Assembly: GCA_025465405.1 (NCBI GenBank)
Contig: JAODNL010000334.1
Coordinates: forward strand, 1-5,012
Length of the DNA: 5,012 bases
Direction of reading: 5' to 3'
Source of the DNA: Pseudonocardiales bacterium
Lineage (GTDB): Bacteria > Actinomycetota > Actinomycetes > Mycobacteriales > Jatrophihabitantaceae
Part shown: positions 1 through 5,012 of the stretch, one piece after another
Position numbering within the stretch: position 1 is the stretch's first letter
Layout of the letters: each line of letters starts with the position of its first letter
Translations under genes and position numbers: made by a program
The notes under the pieces: model-generated
Told to the model about the DNA's origin: nothing
Seen by the model: the letters and a program-made list of their open reading frames with translations, nothing else
The model's database searches: none

Positions 1-467
1 CGCTGCGTCAGATAGGTCGCGAGTCGAAGCAGCTGTGGTGGGGCGTTCCGGTCCGCCCGTGGCGGCGGCCGAAGGAAGGACCCCTCGACAACGATCTCGC
101 CGCCGGCGACCCTGCGGAGGACATCGACGAGCATCGTGACTCCGCGCGACTTGTGTACGTAGGCCGATGCGCCGTCTTCGAGCGCCTGCCGCATGATGTC
201 CGGATTGCCGTCGGCGGTAAGGACGACGATCTTGGTGTCGGGCTGGGCGTGCGAAATCGCGCTGATCACCTCGATGCCGTCGCCGTCGGAAAAGTGATTC
301 CCGGTCACGCAGATGGCCGGCCGGAACCGCCGCACATCCTCGAGCAGGCCGTGCCGCGTAGTAGCCGTGGCGACGATCTCGTAGCCCAACTGGGACAGAG
401 CCGCCGCCAGGCCATCGACAAAGACGACATGCTTATCTGCAAGTACGATTCTCGTTTGTTGCACCAC
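1..467 (-). CDS. NarL/LuxR-type response regulator with atypical receiver domain, 3' end cut by window edge
   Basis: A cytoplasmic transcription regulator is read on the minus strand; 155 codons are visible. Residues 5-122 form a receiver domain: a hydrophobic strand then an acidic pocket (IVLAD, D11), the helix that follows (VFVDGLAAAL), the switch threonine in VVLTAD (T84), and the conserved lysine in YVHKS (K106). The segment LLRLATYLTQR at the window edge is how a LuxR-type helix-turn-helix usually begins, so the DNA-binding domain lies just outside. The phosphoacceptor aspartate is missing: where NarL-type proteins have a V-x-x-D pattern, this protein has ICVTGNHF, with Gly at position 56. 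The second acidic residue is also replaced (K12). Phosphorylation control is therefore doubtful. The start is taken at the GTG pair 467-462, about 12 bases after a purine-rich GGGGGAGCAGG. The frame stays open far upstream and a GTG at 611-609 is a real alternative. Family is secure; start is not. Confidence 0.85.
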   Translation of the reverse strand, partial: MVQQTRIVLADKHVVFVDGLAAALSQLGYEIVATATTRHGLLEDVRRFRPAICVTGNHFSDGDGIEVISAISHAQPDTKIVVLTADGNPDIMRQALEDGASAYVHKSRGVTMLVDVLRRVAGGEIVVEGSFLRPPPRADRNAPPQLLRLATYLTQ

Positions 468-626
468 AGTTCGAAACCACCTGCTCCCCCGATCCGCAGT
501 TTCGCGGTTCTGTACAGCAGGCGAAGGCGATTGCTCCCCCGTGAGCCGCAGCCGGACGCCGATCGGGATACCAACCAGGCGGCCGGCCGGGTCGGTGATT
601 TCTCGAAGCACGTGCTCGGCACCACG

Positions 627-655
627 ATTAAATTGAGATTGCCTTCCTAAAGCAA
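627..655 (-). promoter_or_regulatory. Candidate promoter for the response regulator
   Basis: On the minus strand TTGCTT (655-650) is followed after exactly 17 bases by TTTAAT (632-627), a five-of-six match to the sigma-70/SigA -10 consensus, inside the most AT-rich part of the region. Transcription would begin near 620. That leaves about 150 untranslated bases before the GTG at 467, or only about 9 bases before the in-frame GTG at 611. Read by eye, not tested. Confidence 0.4.
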
Positions 656-821
656 CTATTTGCGCTACCGTGCCGGGAATCTCTGCACCATTCGGACAAA
701 CTCGGCTGCATTTCTCATGTTTTATGCCGCGTCGAATCTTGCCGGTCGTCGCGGTCGAGGTGGCGGCCGTCGGCCGGCGTCGACACCGTTGCCCGCGCCG
801 CGGCTGCTTGTCCTTGATCGG

Positions 822-850
822 TTGACATGACGTACCGACAGCTGCACGAT
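822..850 (+). promoter_or_regulatory. Candidate promoter for the secreted glycoamylase-like protein
   Basis: A perfect TTGACA -35 box (822-827) is followed after 17 bases by CACGAT (845-850), a weak -10 that keeps the A at position 2 and T at position 6. The predicted start near 857 gives a leader of about 40 bases before the ATG at 896. An AT-rich TGATATATA stretch (864-872) lies downstream and could be an alternative -10 without a good -35. The -35 is convincing, the -10 less so. Confidence 0.4.
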
Positions 851-895
851 TGAGCTCAGCGGGTGATATATACGCTTAGCGTTGGATGTGACTAA

Positions 896-2374
896 ATGCG
901 CCGCTTGCGTAACCTGATCGTGCTACCACTGATCCTGGCCCTCGGCGTGACTCTCGCGGCGGCCGACGTTGCGGCTGCACAACCGAGCCACCAGCCGCCC
1001 GGCAACTCCGATCTCTCTCGGTACGCCACGGCCACCTGGGCGTCGTTCGTCGCGATGACCGATCCGCACAGCGGGCTGCCCACCGACAGTCTTGGCGTCG
1101 ACGGCAGCCGCAGCGTACAGACCTCGATCACGAACATCGCGGCCTACATGTGGAGCGCGGTCGTCGCACAGCGGCTGGGCATCATCGCCCGGGGCGAGCT
1201 GGTTGCTCGAATGAACAAGACGATGACCACCCTGGAACACATGGAGCGGCATCAGCCCAGCGGCCAGTTCTACAACTGGTACGACTACCGCGACGGCGCC
1301 ACCCTCACCGTGTGGCCACCAACCGGAAAACCGCTCACGCCGATCCTGTCGTCGGTCGACAACGGCTGGCTGGCCACCGGGTTGCGCGTAATCCGCGGCG
1401 CAGTACCGGAACTGGCCCAGCGAGCAGACGACCTGTACCGCAGTATGAATTTCGGCTTCTACTACCGGGCGAATGTCAATCGCATCCTGTTCAACTATGC
1501 ACCGAGCACCGGCGACGCGCCCTGCTGCTACGACACCGTGGTCAGTGAAAGCAGGATCGCCAGCTACATCGGCATCGCGAACGGTCAACTGCCACAGCGC
1601 GAATACTTCGGCGCCTGGCGCGCGTTCCCGGCCACCTGCGACTACAAGTTCCAGGAGACCAAACCGTCCGGGACCACGCACCGCTACTTCGGGGTCAGCG
1701 TGTATGACGGCTCGTACTCCTACGCCGGAATGCGGATCACTCCGAGCTGGGGCGGCAGCGCGTTCGAAGACCTGATGCCCGCGCTGTTCGTCCCCGAGGA
1801 CGTCTGGGGCCCGCAGAGCTGGGGACTCAACCATCCCAATACGGTGCGGGCCCAGATCTATCACGGACTGGTGGAAGCGGGTTACGGCTACTGGGGTTTC
1901 TCGCCATCCACCAATCCCGATGGCGGCTACTCCGCCTACGGAGTGGACGCGGTCGGCTCGAACCCGGACGGTTATCCCTCGAACAACGGCAACACCCTTG
2001 TGGACAAAGGTTTTGCCGGATGTCCGGACCGCGCACCGGTGCCGGCTCCGCCTCAGTCGGCGTACAAGAACGGCGTGGTTACGCCCCATGCCGCGTTCCT
2101 GGGCCTGCGGTGGGACCGTGACGCCGTCCTCACCGACCTGACCGAGCTCGCCAGCCACTTCGACATCTACGGAAAGTGGGGATTCCGAGATTCGGTGAAT
2201 GTCGGCACCGGTGTCGTGTCACCGTTCTACCTGTCGCTGGACCAGGGCATGATCATGGCCGCGATCGGCAACGAGCTCGGGGATGACGTACTGCGGCGGG
2301 CGTTCGCCGGACCGGACATGCAACGCCTGGTTCGTCCGGTCATCGCAGTCGAGCGCTTCAACGACGCCCGGTGA
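896..2374 (+). CDS. Secreted glycoamylase-like (GH144-related) glycoside hydrolase
   Basis: The 492-residue product is predicted to be exported and to act on a glycan outside the membrane. Residues 1-28 form a signal peptide: basic start RRLR, hydrophobic core, and an AAA site before Q29. The mature part follows the Glycoamylase (PF10091) pattern in order: FYNWYD (125-130), LSSVDNGWLATGL (151-163), SESRIASYIGIANG (217-230), SWGGSAFEDLMP (284-295), YGYWGFSPSTNPDGGY (330-345), VVTPHAAFLGLRW (394-406), YGKWGFRDSVN (425-435) and SLDQGMIMAAIGN (447-459). These are the conserved blocks of an alpha/alpha barrel. E218 and the acidic residues near 130 are reasonable active-site candidates, by inference. 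GH144 members cut beta-1,2-glucan, but substrates vary across the wider family and this one is unknown. Four cysteines (210, 211, 248, 376) could form disulphides. The Shine-Dalgarno is weak (GGATG, 884-888), yet the signal peptide begins at this ATG. Intact, single-gene unit. Confidence 0.85.
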   Translation: MRRLRNLIVLPLILALGVTLAAADVAAAQPSHQPPGNSDLSRYATATWASFVAMTDPHSGLPTDSLGVDGSRSVQTSITNIAAYMWSAVVAQRLGIIARGELVARMNKTMTTLEHMERHQPSGQFYNWYDYRDGATLTVWPPTGKPLTPILSSVDNGWLATGLRVIRGAVPELAQRADDLYRSMNFGFYYRANVNRILFNYAPSTGDAPCCYDTVVSESRIASYIGIANGQLPQREYFGAWRAFPATCDYKFQETKPSGTTHRYFGVSVYDGSYSYAGMRITPSWGGSAFEDLMPALFVPEDVWGPQSWGLNHPNTVRAQIYHGLVEAGYGYWGFSPSTNPDGGYSAYGVDAVGSNPDGYPSNNGNTLVDKGFAGCPDRAPVPAPPQSAYKNGVVTPHAAFLGLRWDRDAVLTDLTELASHFDIYGKWGFRDSVNVGTGVVSPFYLSLDQGMIMAAIGNELGDDVLRRAFAGPDMQRLVRPVIAVERFNDAR

Positions 2375-2408
2375 ACGGGGCTCAGTCCGCTCGAACATCG
2401 CCGCCCAG

Positions 2409-2981
2409 TTACGCCGTGGAACGAGCCGCGCGGCTGAGGTGATGCTCGGATATCGCCGGGCTCACGTCCTTTGTGCGAACTCTGAACACGATCCAGCGCA
2501 TCGCCGAGTACATGTAGACGGCCTCGCACCCACCGGCCAGGACGCGGGAAAGGCGGTAATCCACACCCAGGGCATTGAGGCCGGCGCCCAGCCCGAGGAT
2601 CCACGCGAGGTAGTTGACGATCACGACGACGACGTACCCGGTCAGCTGCGGGCCGACGGCGCCGTGGGAGCGGAAGTTGAGAGCCCGGTTGAGCACATAA
2701 CTCAATGCGAATGCGCTCACATAAGCCACGGTGATGCTGGTCGGTACCGGCCAGCCCAAGCGCCCGTGCGTGATCGTCAGGATGGACAGATCGACGGCAA
2801 ATGTGCCGCTGTTGATCACCGCGAAACCCAGCAGGCTCGGGGCGACGATCCGGTCGAGACCGAAGGGCAGCCGGCGCGCGATCGCCGCCATCGCCTCGGT
2901 GAATCGCTGCCCCCGGGCGCTGCGGCGCTCGGCGCGCGAAGACGCGGGCAAAGACGCGGGCGCGGACGCGGGCGGGGACAC
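2409..2981 (-). CDS. GtrA-family four-helix membrane protein
   Basis: The product has four predicted membrane helices, at about residues 47-70, 80-100, 113-135 and 143-166 (190-residue form). The pattern fits GtrA (PF04138): FAVINSGTFAVDLSIL in helix 1, YVLNRALNF at the end of helix 2, and the SRVLAGGCEA and RWIVFR region in helix 4. GtrA proteins are linked to moving or presenting polyprenyl-phosphate-linked sugars for cell-wall or O-antigen glycans; the donor here is unknown. The start is uncertain. GTG 2981 is chosen because G/C at third positions becomes nearly uniform from there, whereas it is mixed upstream. Alternatives are ATG 3005 (198 residues), TTG 3032 (207) and ATG 2891 (160, closest to the usual family length). 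None has a good Shine-Dalgarno. The first 40 residues of the chosen form are a low-complexity Pro-Ala-Ser then Arg-rich segment. The gene ends in TAA and converges on the secreted hydrolase gene. Confidence 0.8.
   Translation of the reverse strand: MSPPASAPASLPASSRAERRSARGQRFTEAMAAIARRLPFGLDRIVAPSLLGFAVINSGTFAVDLSILTITHGRLGWPVPTSITVAYVSAFALSYVLNRALNFRSHGAVGPQLTGYVVVVIVNYLAWILGLGAGLNALGVDYRLSRVLAGGCEAVYMYSAMRWIVFRVRTKDVSPAISEHHLSRAARSTA
2941..2976. repeat. 12-base tandem repeat in the 5' end of the GtrA gene
   Basis: Three units begin with the identical nine bases GACGCGGGC (2941-2949, 2953-2961, 2965-2973), each followed by a variable triplet (AAA, GCG, GGG). The period is 12 bases, so copy-number change keeps frame. 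On the minus strand it encodes PAS-A, PAS-L and PAS-S tetrapeptide units near the protein's N-terminus. Confidence 0.85.
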
Positions 2982-3135
2982 CCGTCGAGTGTGGCAACCC
3001 CACATGACCGGCTGTCGACGCCGAAACGACAATCTGTCGGCCGAGGACGCCGCTGATCAAACTCGACATCGGCCCGCCAGCGCGATCACACGCCGAACAG
3101 CCGCCCGCTGAGCGGCCATGGTTTGGGTCGAGGAT

Positions 3136-3167
3136 TTGCCGAAGGACGTCGGCTAATTGCATAAATT
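3136..3167 (+). promoter_or_regulatory. Candidate promoter for the ABC transporter operon
   Basis: TTGCCG (3136-3141) is followed after 18 bases by CATAAA (3160-3165), overlapping TAAATT (3162-3167), in the only AT-rich patch of the divergent region. An inverted repeat GCCGA-N6-TCGGC (3138-3142 and 3149-3153) lies over the -35 box and spacer and could be an operator half-site pair. Transcription would start near 3174, about 30 bases before the chosen GTG. Read by eye only. Confidence 0.3.
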
Positions 3168-3204
3168 TGTTGAGAACCACGCAGAACGATGCCAGAGTGG
3201 CGCG

Positions 3205-4167
3205 GTGAGGGTGACGGGCGCGGGCGGGACGCCCATGGTTTCGGCCCGCGGGCTGGGCAAGACGTATCCGGGTCGCAAGGGCGGCGCGCCGTTCGTCGCC
3301 GTCGACGGGATCGACTTCGACGTGGTGGCCGGCGAGTCGTTCGGTTTCCTCGGCCCCAACGGCGCCGGGAAGTCCTCGACGATGCGCATGATCGGCTGCG
3401 TATCCCCGCCGACCGCCGGCACTCTGGCCGTGCTCGGGTTGGACGCATCCCGCAACGGCCCCATGATCCGCGCGCGGATGGGGTCCGTCCCGCAGGACGA
3501 CAACCTCGACACCGAGCTCACCGTCCGCGAGAACCTGTTGATCTACGGCCGGTACTTCCGGCTGCCCGCGGCGGTGATACGCGACCGGGCCGGACGCCTG
3601 CTCGACTTCGCCCGGCTGGCCGACAAGGCGGACGAGCGGGTCCATGCCCTGTCCGGAGGCATGCGCCGGCGCCTGACCATCGCCCGGTCGCTGATCAACG
3701 AACCGGAGATCCTGCTGCTGGACGAACCCACCACGGGGCTCGATCCGCAGGCCCGGCACCTGTTGTGGGAGCGGCTGTTCCAGCTCAAGCGCGACGGCGT
3801 CACGCTGATCCTCACGACGCATTACATGGACGAGGCCGAACAGCTCTGCGATCGCCTGGTGATCATGGACGGTGGCCGCATCGTCGCCGAGGGGCCGCCG
3901 CACGTCCTGATCAAGGAACACGCCAGCCGCGAGGTGCTCGAGCTGCGTTTCGACCCCGGCACGCAGCTCGACTCGGTGCAGCGCCTGAGCGCCATCGGTG
4001 ATCGCGTCGAGGTGTTGCCGGACCGGCTGCTCTGCTACACCGACGACGGCGAGGCGGCGTTCGTCGCGGCGACCCAGGCCGGGCTGCGGCCGGTCACCTC
4101 TCTGGTCCGGCGGGCCGGGCTCGAGGACGTCTTCCTGCGGCTGACCGGCCGCTCACTGGTCGAGTAA
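3205..4167 (+). CDS. NodI/DrrA-type ABC transporter ATP-binding protein
   Basis: This cytoplasmic ATPase subunit would power the permeases encoded just downstream. In the 320-residue form the motifs are complete: Walker A GPNGAGKS (50-57), Q-loop Q97 in VPQDD, signature LSGGM (149-153), Walker B ILLLDE (169-174), D-loop GLDP (178-181) and switch histidine H206. The run DNLDTELTVRENLLIYGRYF and the stretch from GGMRRRLTIARSLI through ARHLLWERL are characteristic of the NodI subgroup, whose rhizobial members export lipo-oligosaccharide Nod factors. Actinobacterial relatives are common and need not carry that substrate. About 100 residues follow the nucleotide-binding core, as usual in this group. 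The start is uncertain: GTG 3205 is chosen because G/C at third positions is uniform from there and mixed before. GTG 3211 and ATG 3235 (310 residues) are close alternatives, and TTG 3157 is unlikely. The catalytic residues all look intact. Confidence 0.93.
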   Translation: MRVTGAGGTPMVSARGLGKTYPGRKGGAPFVAVDGIDFDVVAGESFGFLGPNGAGKSSTMRMIGCVSPPTAGTLAVLGLDASRNGPMIRARMGSVPQDDNLDTELTVRENLLIYGRYFRLPAAVIRDRAGRLLDFARLADKADERVHALSGGMRRRLTIARSLINEPEILLLDEPTTGLDPQARHLLWERLFQLKRDGVTLILTTHYMDEAEQLCDRLVIMDGGRIVAEGPPHVLIKEHASREVLELRFDPGTQLDSVQRLSAIGDRVEVLPDRLLCYTDDGEAAFVAATQAGLRPVTSLVRRAGLEDVFLRLTGRSLVE

Positions 4168-4172
4168 CGCCG

Positions 4173-4958
4173 ATGGCCAGCCGCACCGATTCCCGGGCCT
4201 GGGACGCGTTCGCGTACTGGCTGCTGCGCTACCGCCGGGTGTGGCGCGGCACGATCGTCATCAGCGTCGCGAACCCGGTCCTGTTCCTCGCCGCGATGGG
4301 CGCCGGCTTGGGCACGCTGGTCGACCACCACGACAGCAGCTATCTGCACGGCCACAGCTACCTGGCCTTCCTCGCGCCCGGCCTGCTCGCGGCGGCCATG
4401 ATGCAGACCGCCTACATCGAGTCGGCCGGGCCGGTGCACACCTCGGCCCGGCCGGGCGGCAACTACCGCGCGGCCCTCGCCACCCCGCTGCAACCCACCG
4501 ACCTGTTGCTGGGCCATCTCGCGTTCGTGGCGTTTCGCGTCGGCACCAGCGGGCTGGCGTTCGCCATCGTGGCGTCGGCGTTCGGCGCGGTGCCGCCGGC
4601 GCGGGTCCCGGGGCTGTGGCTCGCCGCGCTGCTCACCGGGACGGCGTTTGCGGCGCCGGTTGCCGCGTGGGCGGTGGGCGTGCAGCGTCCAGCCGCGCTC
4701 ACCGCGGGATTCCGGTTCGTGCTCATGCCGATGTACATGTTCGCCGGGACGTTCTTCTCGGCCGAGCAGTTGCCGGCCTGGCTGCACGCGATCGTCGTCT
4801 GCACCCCGCTCTACCAGGGCATCCAACTCTGCCGCACCCTGAGCCTCGGCACGGCGAGCGCTGCGGGCACCGTCGGCCACGCCGCCTACCTGGTCGTACT
4901 CGTGGCGTCCGGGATCGTGCTCGGCCGCCGCCGCTACGCCCGCGAGCTCACCGCATGA
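4173..4958 (+). CDS. NodJ-type ABC-2 transporter permease
   Basis: The 261-residue integral membrane protein has six predicted helices, at about residues 28-48, 63-83, 112-136, 146-170, 178-196 and 234-251. This is the ABC-2 permease layout and close to the usual length of NodJ. Recognisable blocks are YLAFLAPGLLAAAM (63-76), the ATPLQPTDLLLGHL loop (103-116), which probably contacts the ATPase, and FAGTFFSAEQLPAWL then TPLYQGIQLCR (190-221), the NodJ-like signature near the C-terminus. It starts 5 bases after the ATPase stop with no clear Shine-Dalgarno, so translation is probably coupled. Its stop overlaps the next start. Together with the upstream ATPase it forms an exporter of an unknown, probably hydrophobic or glycolipid-like, substrate. 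Confidence 0.9.
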   Translation: MASRTDSRAWDAFAYWLLRYRRVWRGTIVISVANPVLFLAAMGAGLGTLVDHHDSSYLHGHSYLAFLAPGLLAAAMMQTAYIESAGPVHTSARPGGNYRAALATPLQPTDLLLGHLAFVAFRVGTSGLAFAIVASAFGAVPPARVPGLWLAALLTGTAFAAPVAAWAVGVQRPAALTAGFRFVLMPMYMFAGTFFSAEQLPAWLHAIVVCTPLYQGIQLCRTLSLGTASAAGTVGHAAYLVVLVASGIVLGRRRYARELTA

Positions 4959-5012
4959 CTGCGCCGGGCAGCTCGATCGTGCGCCGCAACCTCATGGTCT
5001 ACCGGCACACCT
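4955..5012 (+). CDS. Probable second ABC-2 permease, start only (cut by window edge)
   Basis: An ATG at 4955 overlaps the TGA of the preceding permease (ATGA), the usual sign of translational coupling. Only 19 residues are visible, beginning MTAPGSSIVRRNLMVYRHT. A basic cytoplasmic segment ending in RNLMVYR is how NodJ-type permeases often begin, just before the first membrane helix; the first permease has a comparable YWLLRYRRVW. A pair of permeases with one ATPase would suggest a heterodimeric channel. The identification rests on position and a short stretch. Confidence 0.6.
   Translation, partial: MTAPGSSIVRRNLMVYRHT

Larger units (their letters stand above)
468..895. other. Divergent intergenic region, about 430 bases
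   Basis: This region separates the minus-strand regulator from the plus-strand secreted protein. It holds a candidate promoter for each direction, described separately. It also holds a 10-base direct repeat (482-491 and 532-541), a perfect 10-base palindrome AGCACGTGCT (607-616), GGCC-GTC-GGCC (765-775) and CCGCGCCGCGG (793-803). The stretch 620-725 is clearly richer in A and T than its surroundings, as expected for promoter DNA. The regulator's frame has no stop from 467 back to a TAA at 878-876. No convincing small gene on the plus strand and no RNA gene was seen. Confidence 0.6.

Noticed and set aside
581..590. GGCCGGCC/CCGGCCGG palindrome
   Set aside because: Such restriction-site-like GC palindromes are frequent by chance in DNA of this composition.
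153..650. 165-codon plus-strand open frame over the response regulator
   Set aside because: It lies antisense to a well-recognised receiver domain and shows no motif of its own.
923..2158. Long open frame (411 codons) on the minus strand opposite the secreted hydrolase gene
   Set aside because: The composition is a typical high-GC antisense shadow, with no recognisable motif, and the opposite strand carries a signal peptide and conserved family blocks.
2375..2408. Possible bidirectional terminator between the convergent genes
   Set aside because: I could find no convincing GC-rich stem followed by a T-run in either direction in this short gap.
3031..3060. Possible minus-strand promoter for the GtrA gene (TTGATC, 18 bases, CAGATT)
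   Set aside because: Both boxes are weak matches; worth noting only because it overlaps the TTG 3032 start and so speaks against that start.
3157..3204. Upstream TTG start extending the ABC ATPase by 16 residues
   Set aside because: The extra codons are AT-rich at the third position, overlap the candidate promoter, and have no homology-like character.
2227..3921. 564-codon open frame on the minus strand across three genes
   Set aside because: It spans the ends and interiors of three well-supported genes and the intergenic promoter region, and its sequence is low-complexity Arg/Gly/Ala/Pro with no family pattern.
4035..4880. 281-codon open frame opposite the permease
   Set aside because: An Arg/Gly/Glu-rich antisense translation with no domain; the plus strand encodes a clear six-helix permease.

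Overview
The window looks like chromosomal DNA from a high-GC actinobacterium. The third codon positions are almost all G or C, GTG starts are common, and the protein families fit a mycolic-acid group organism such as Mycobacterium or Nocardia. That placement is an inference from composition and protein style; no marker gene is present to fix the genus.

Left part (1-895): a minus-strand NarL/LuxR-style response regulator runs off the left edge. Its receiver domain lacks the aspartate that normally takes the phosphoryl group. Upstream of it lies an approximately 430-base region with a good candidate minus-strand promoter, a 10-base direct repeat, small palindromes and a plus-strand promoter for the next gene. 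The regulator's reading frame stays open through all of this region, so its true start is not certain.

Centre (896-2981): a plus-strand gene encodes a 492-residue exported protein of the glycoamylase-like family (Pfam Glycoamylase, related to GH144). It converges, across a gap of only about 34 bases, on a minus-strand GtrA-family membrane protein whose N-terminus carries a 12-base tandem repeat.

Right part (about 3130-5012): divergent from the GtrA gene, a plus-strand operon encodes a NodI-type ABC ATPase, a NodJ-type ABC-2 permease, and the start of a further reading frame that looks like a second permease. The genes are separated by 5 bases and then overlap as ATGA, so they are very probably cotranscribed and translationally coupled.

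Three of the four functional units concern the envelope: a secreted glycan-acting enzyme, a polyprenyl-linked-sugar type membrane protein (GtrA) and an exporter of lipid- or glycan-like substrates. Each is its own transcription unit, so a shared pathway is only a hypothesis. No RNA gene, insertion sequence, prophage or CRISPR array was seen. I found no clear new multi-gene system. The most unusual points are the degenerate receiver domain, the regulator's ambiguous N-terminus, and the uncharacterised secreted glycan hydrolase.
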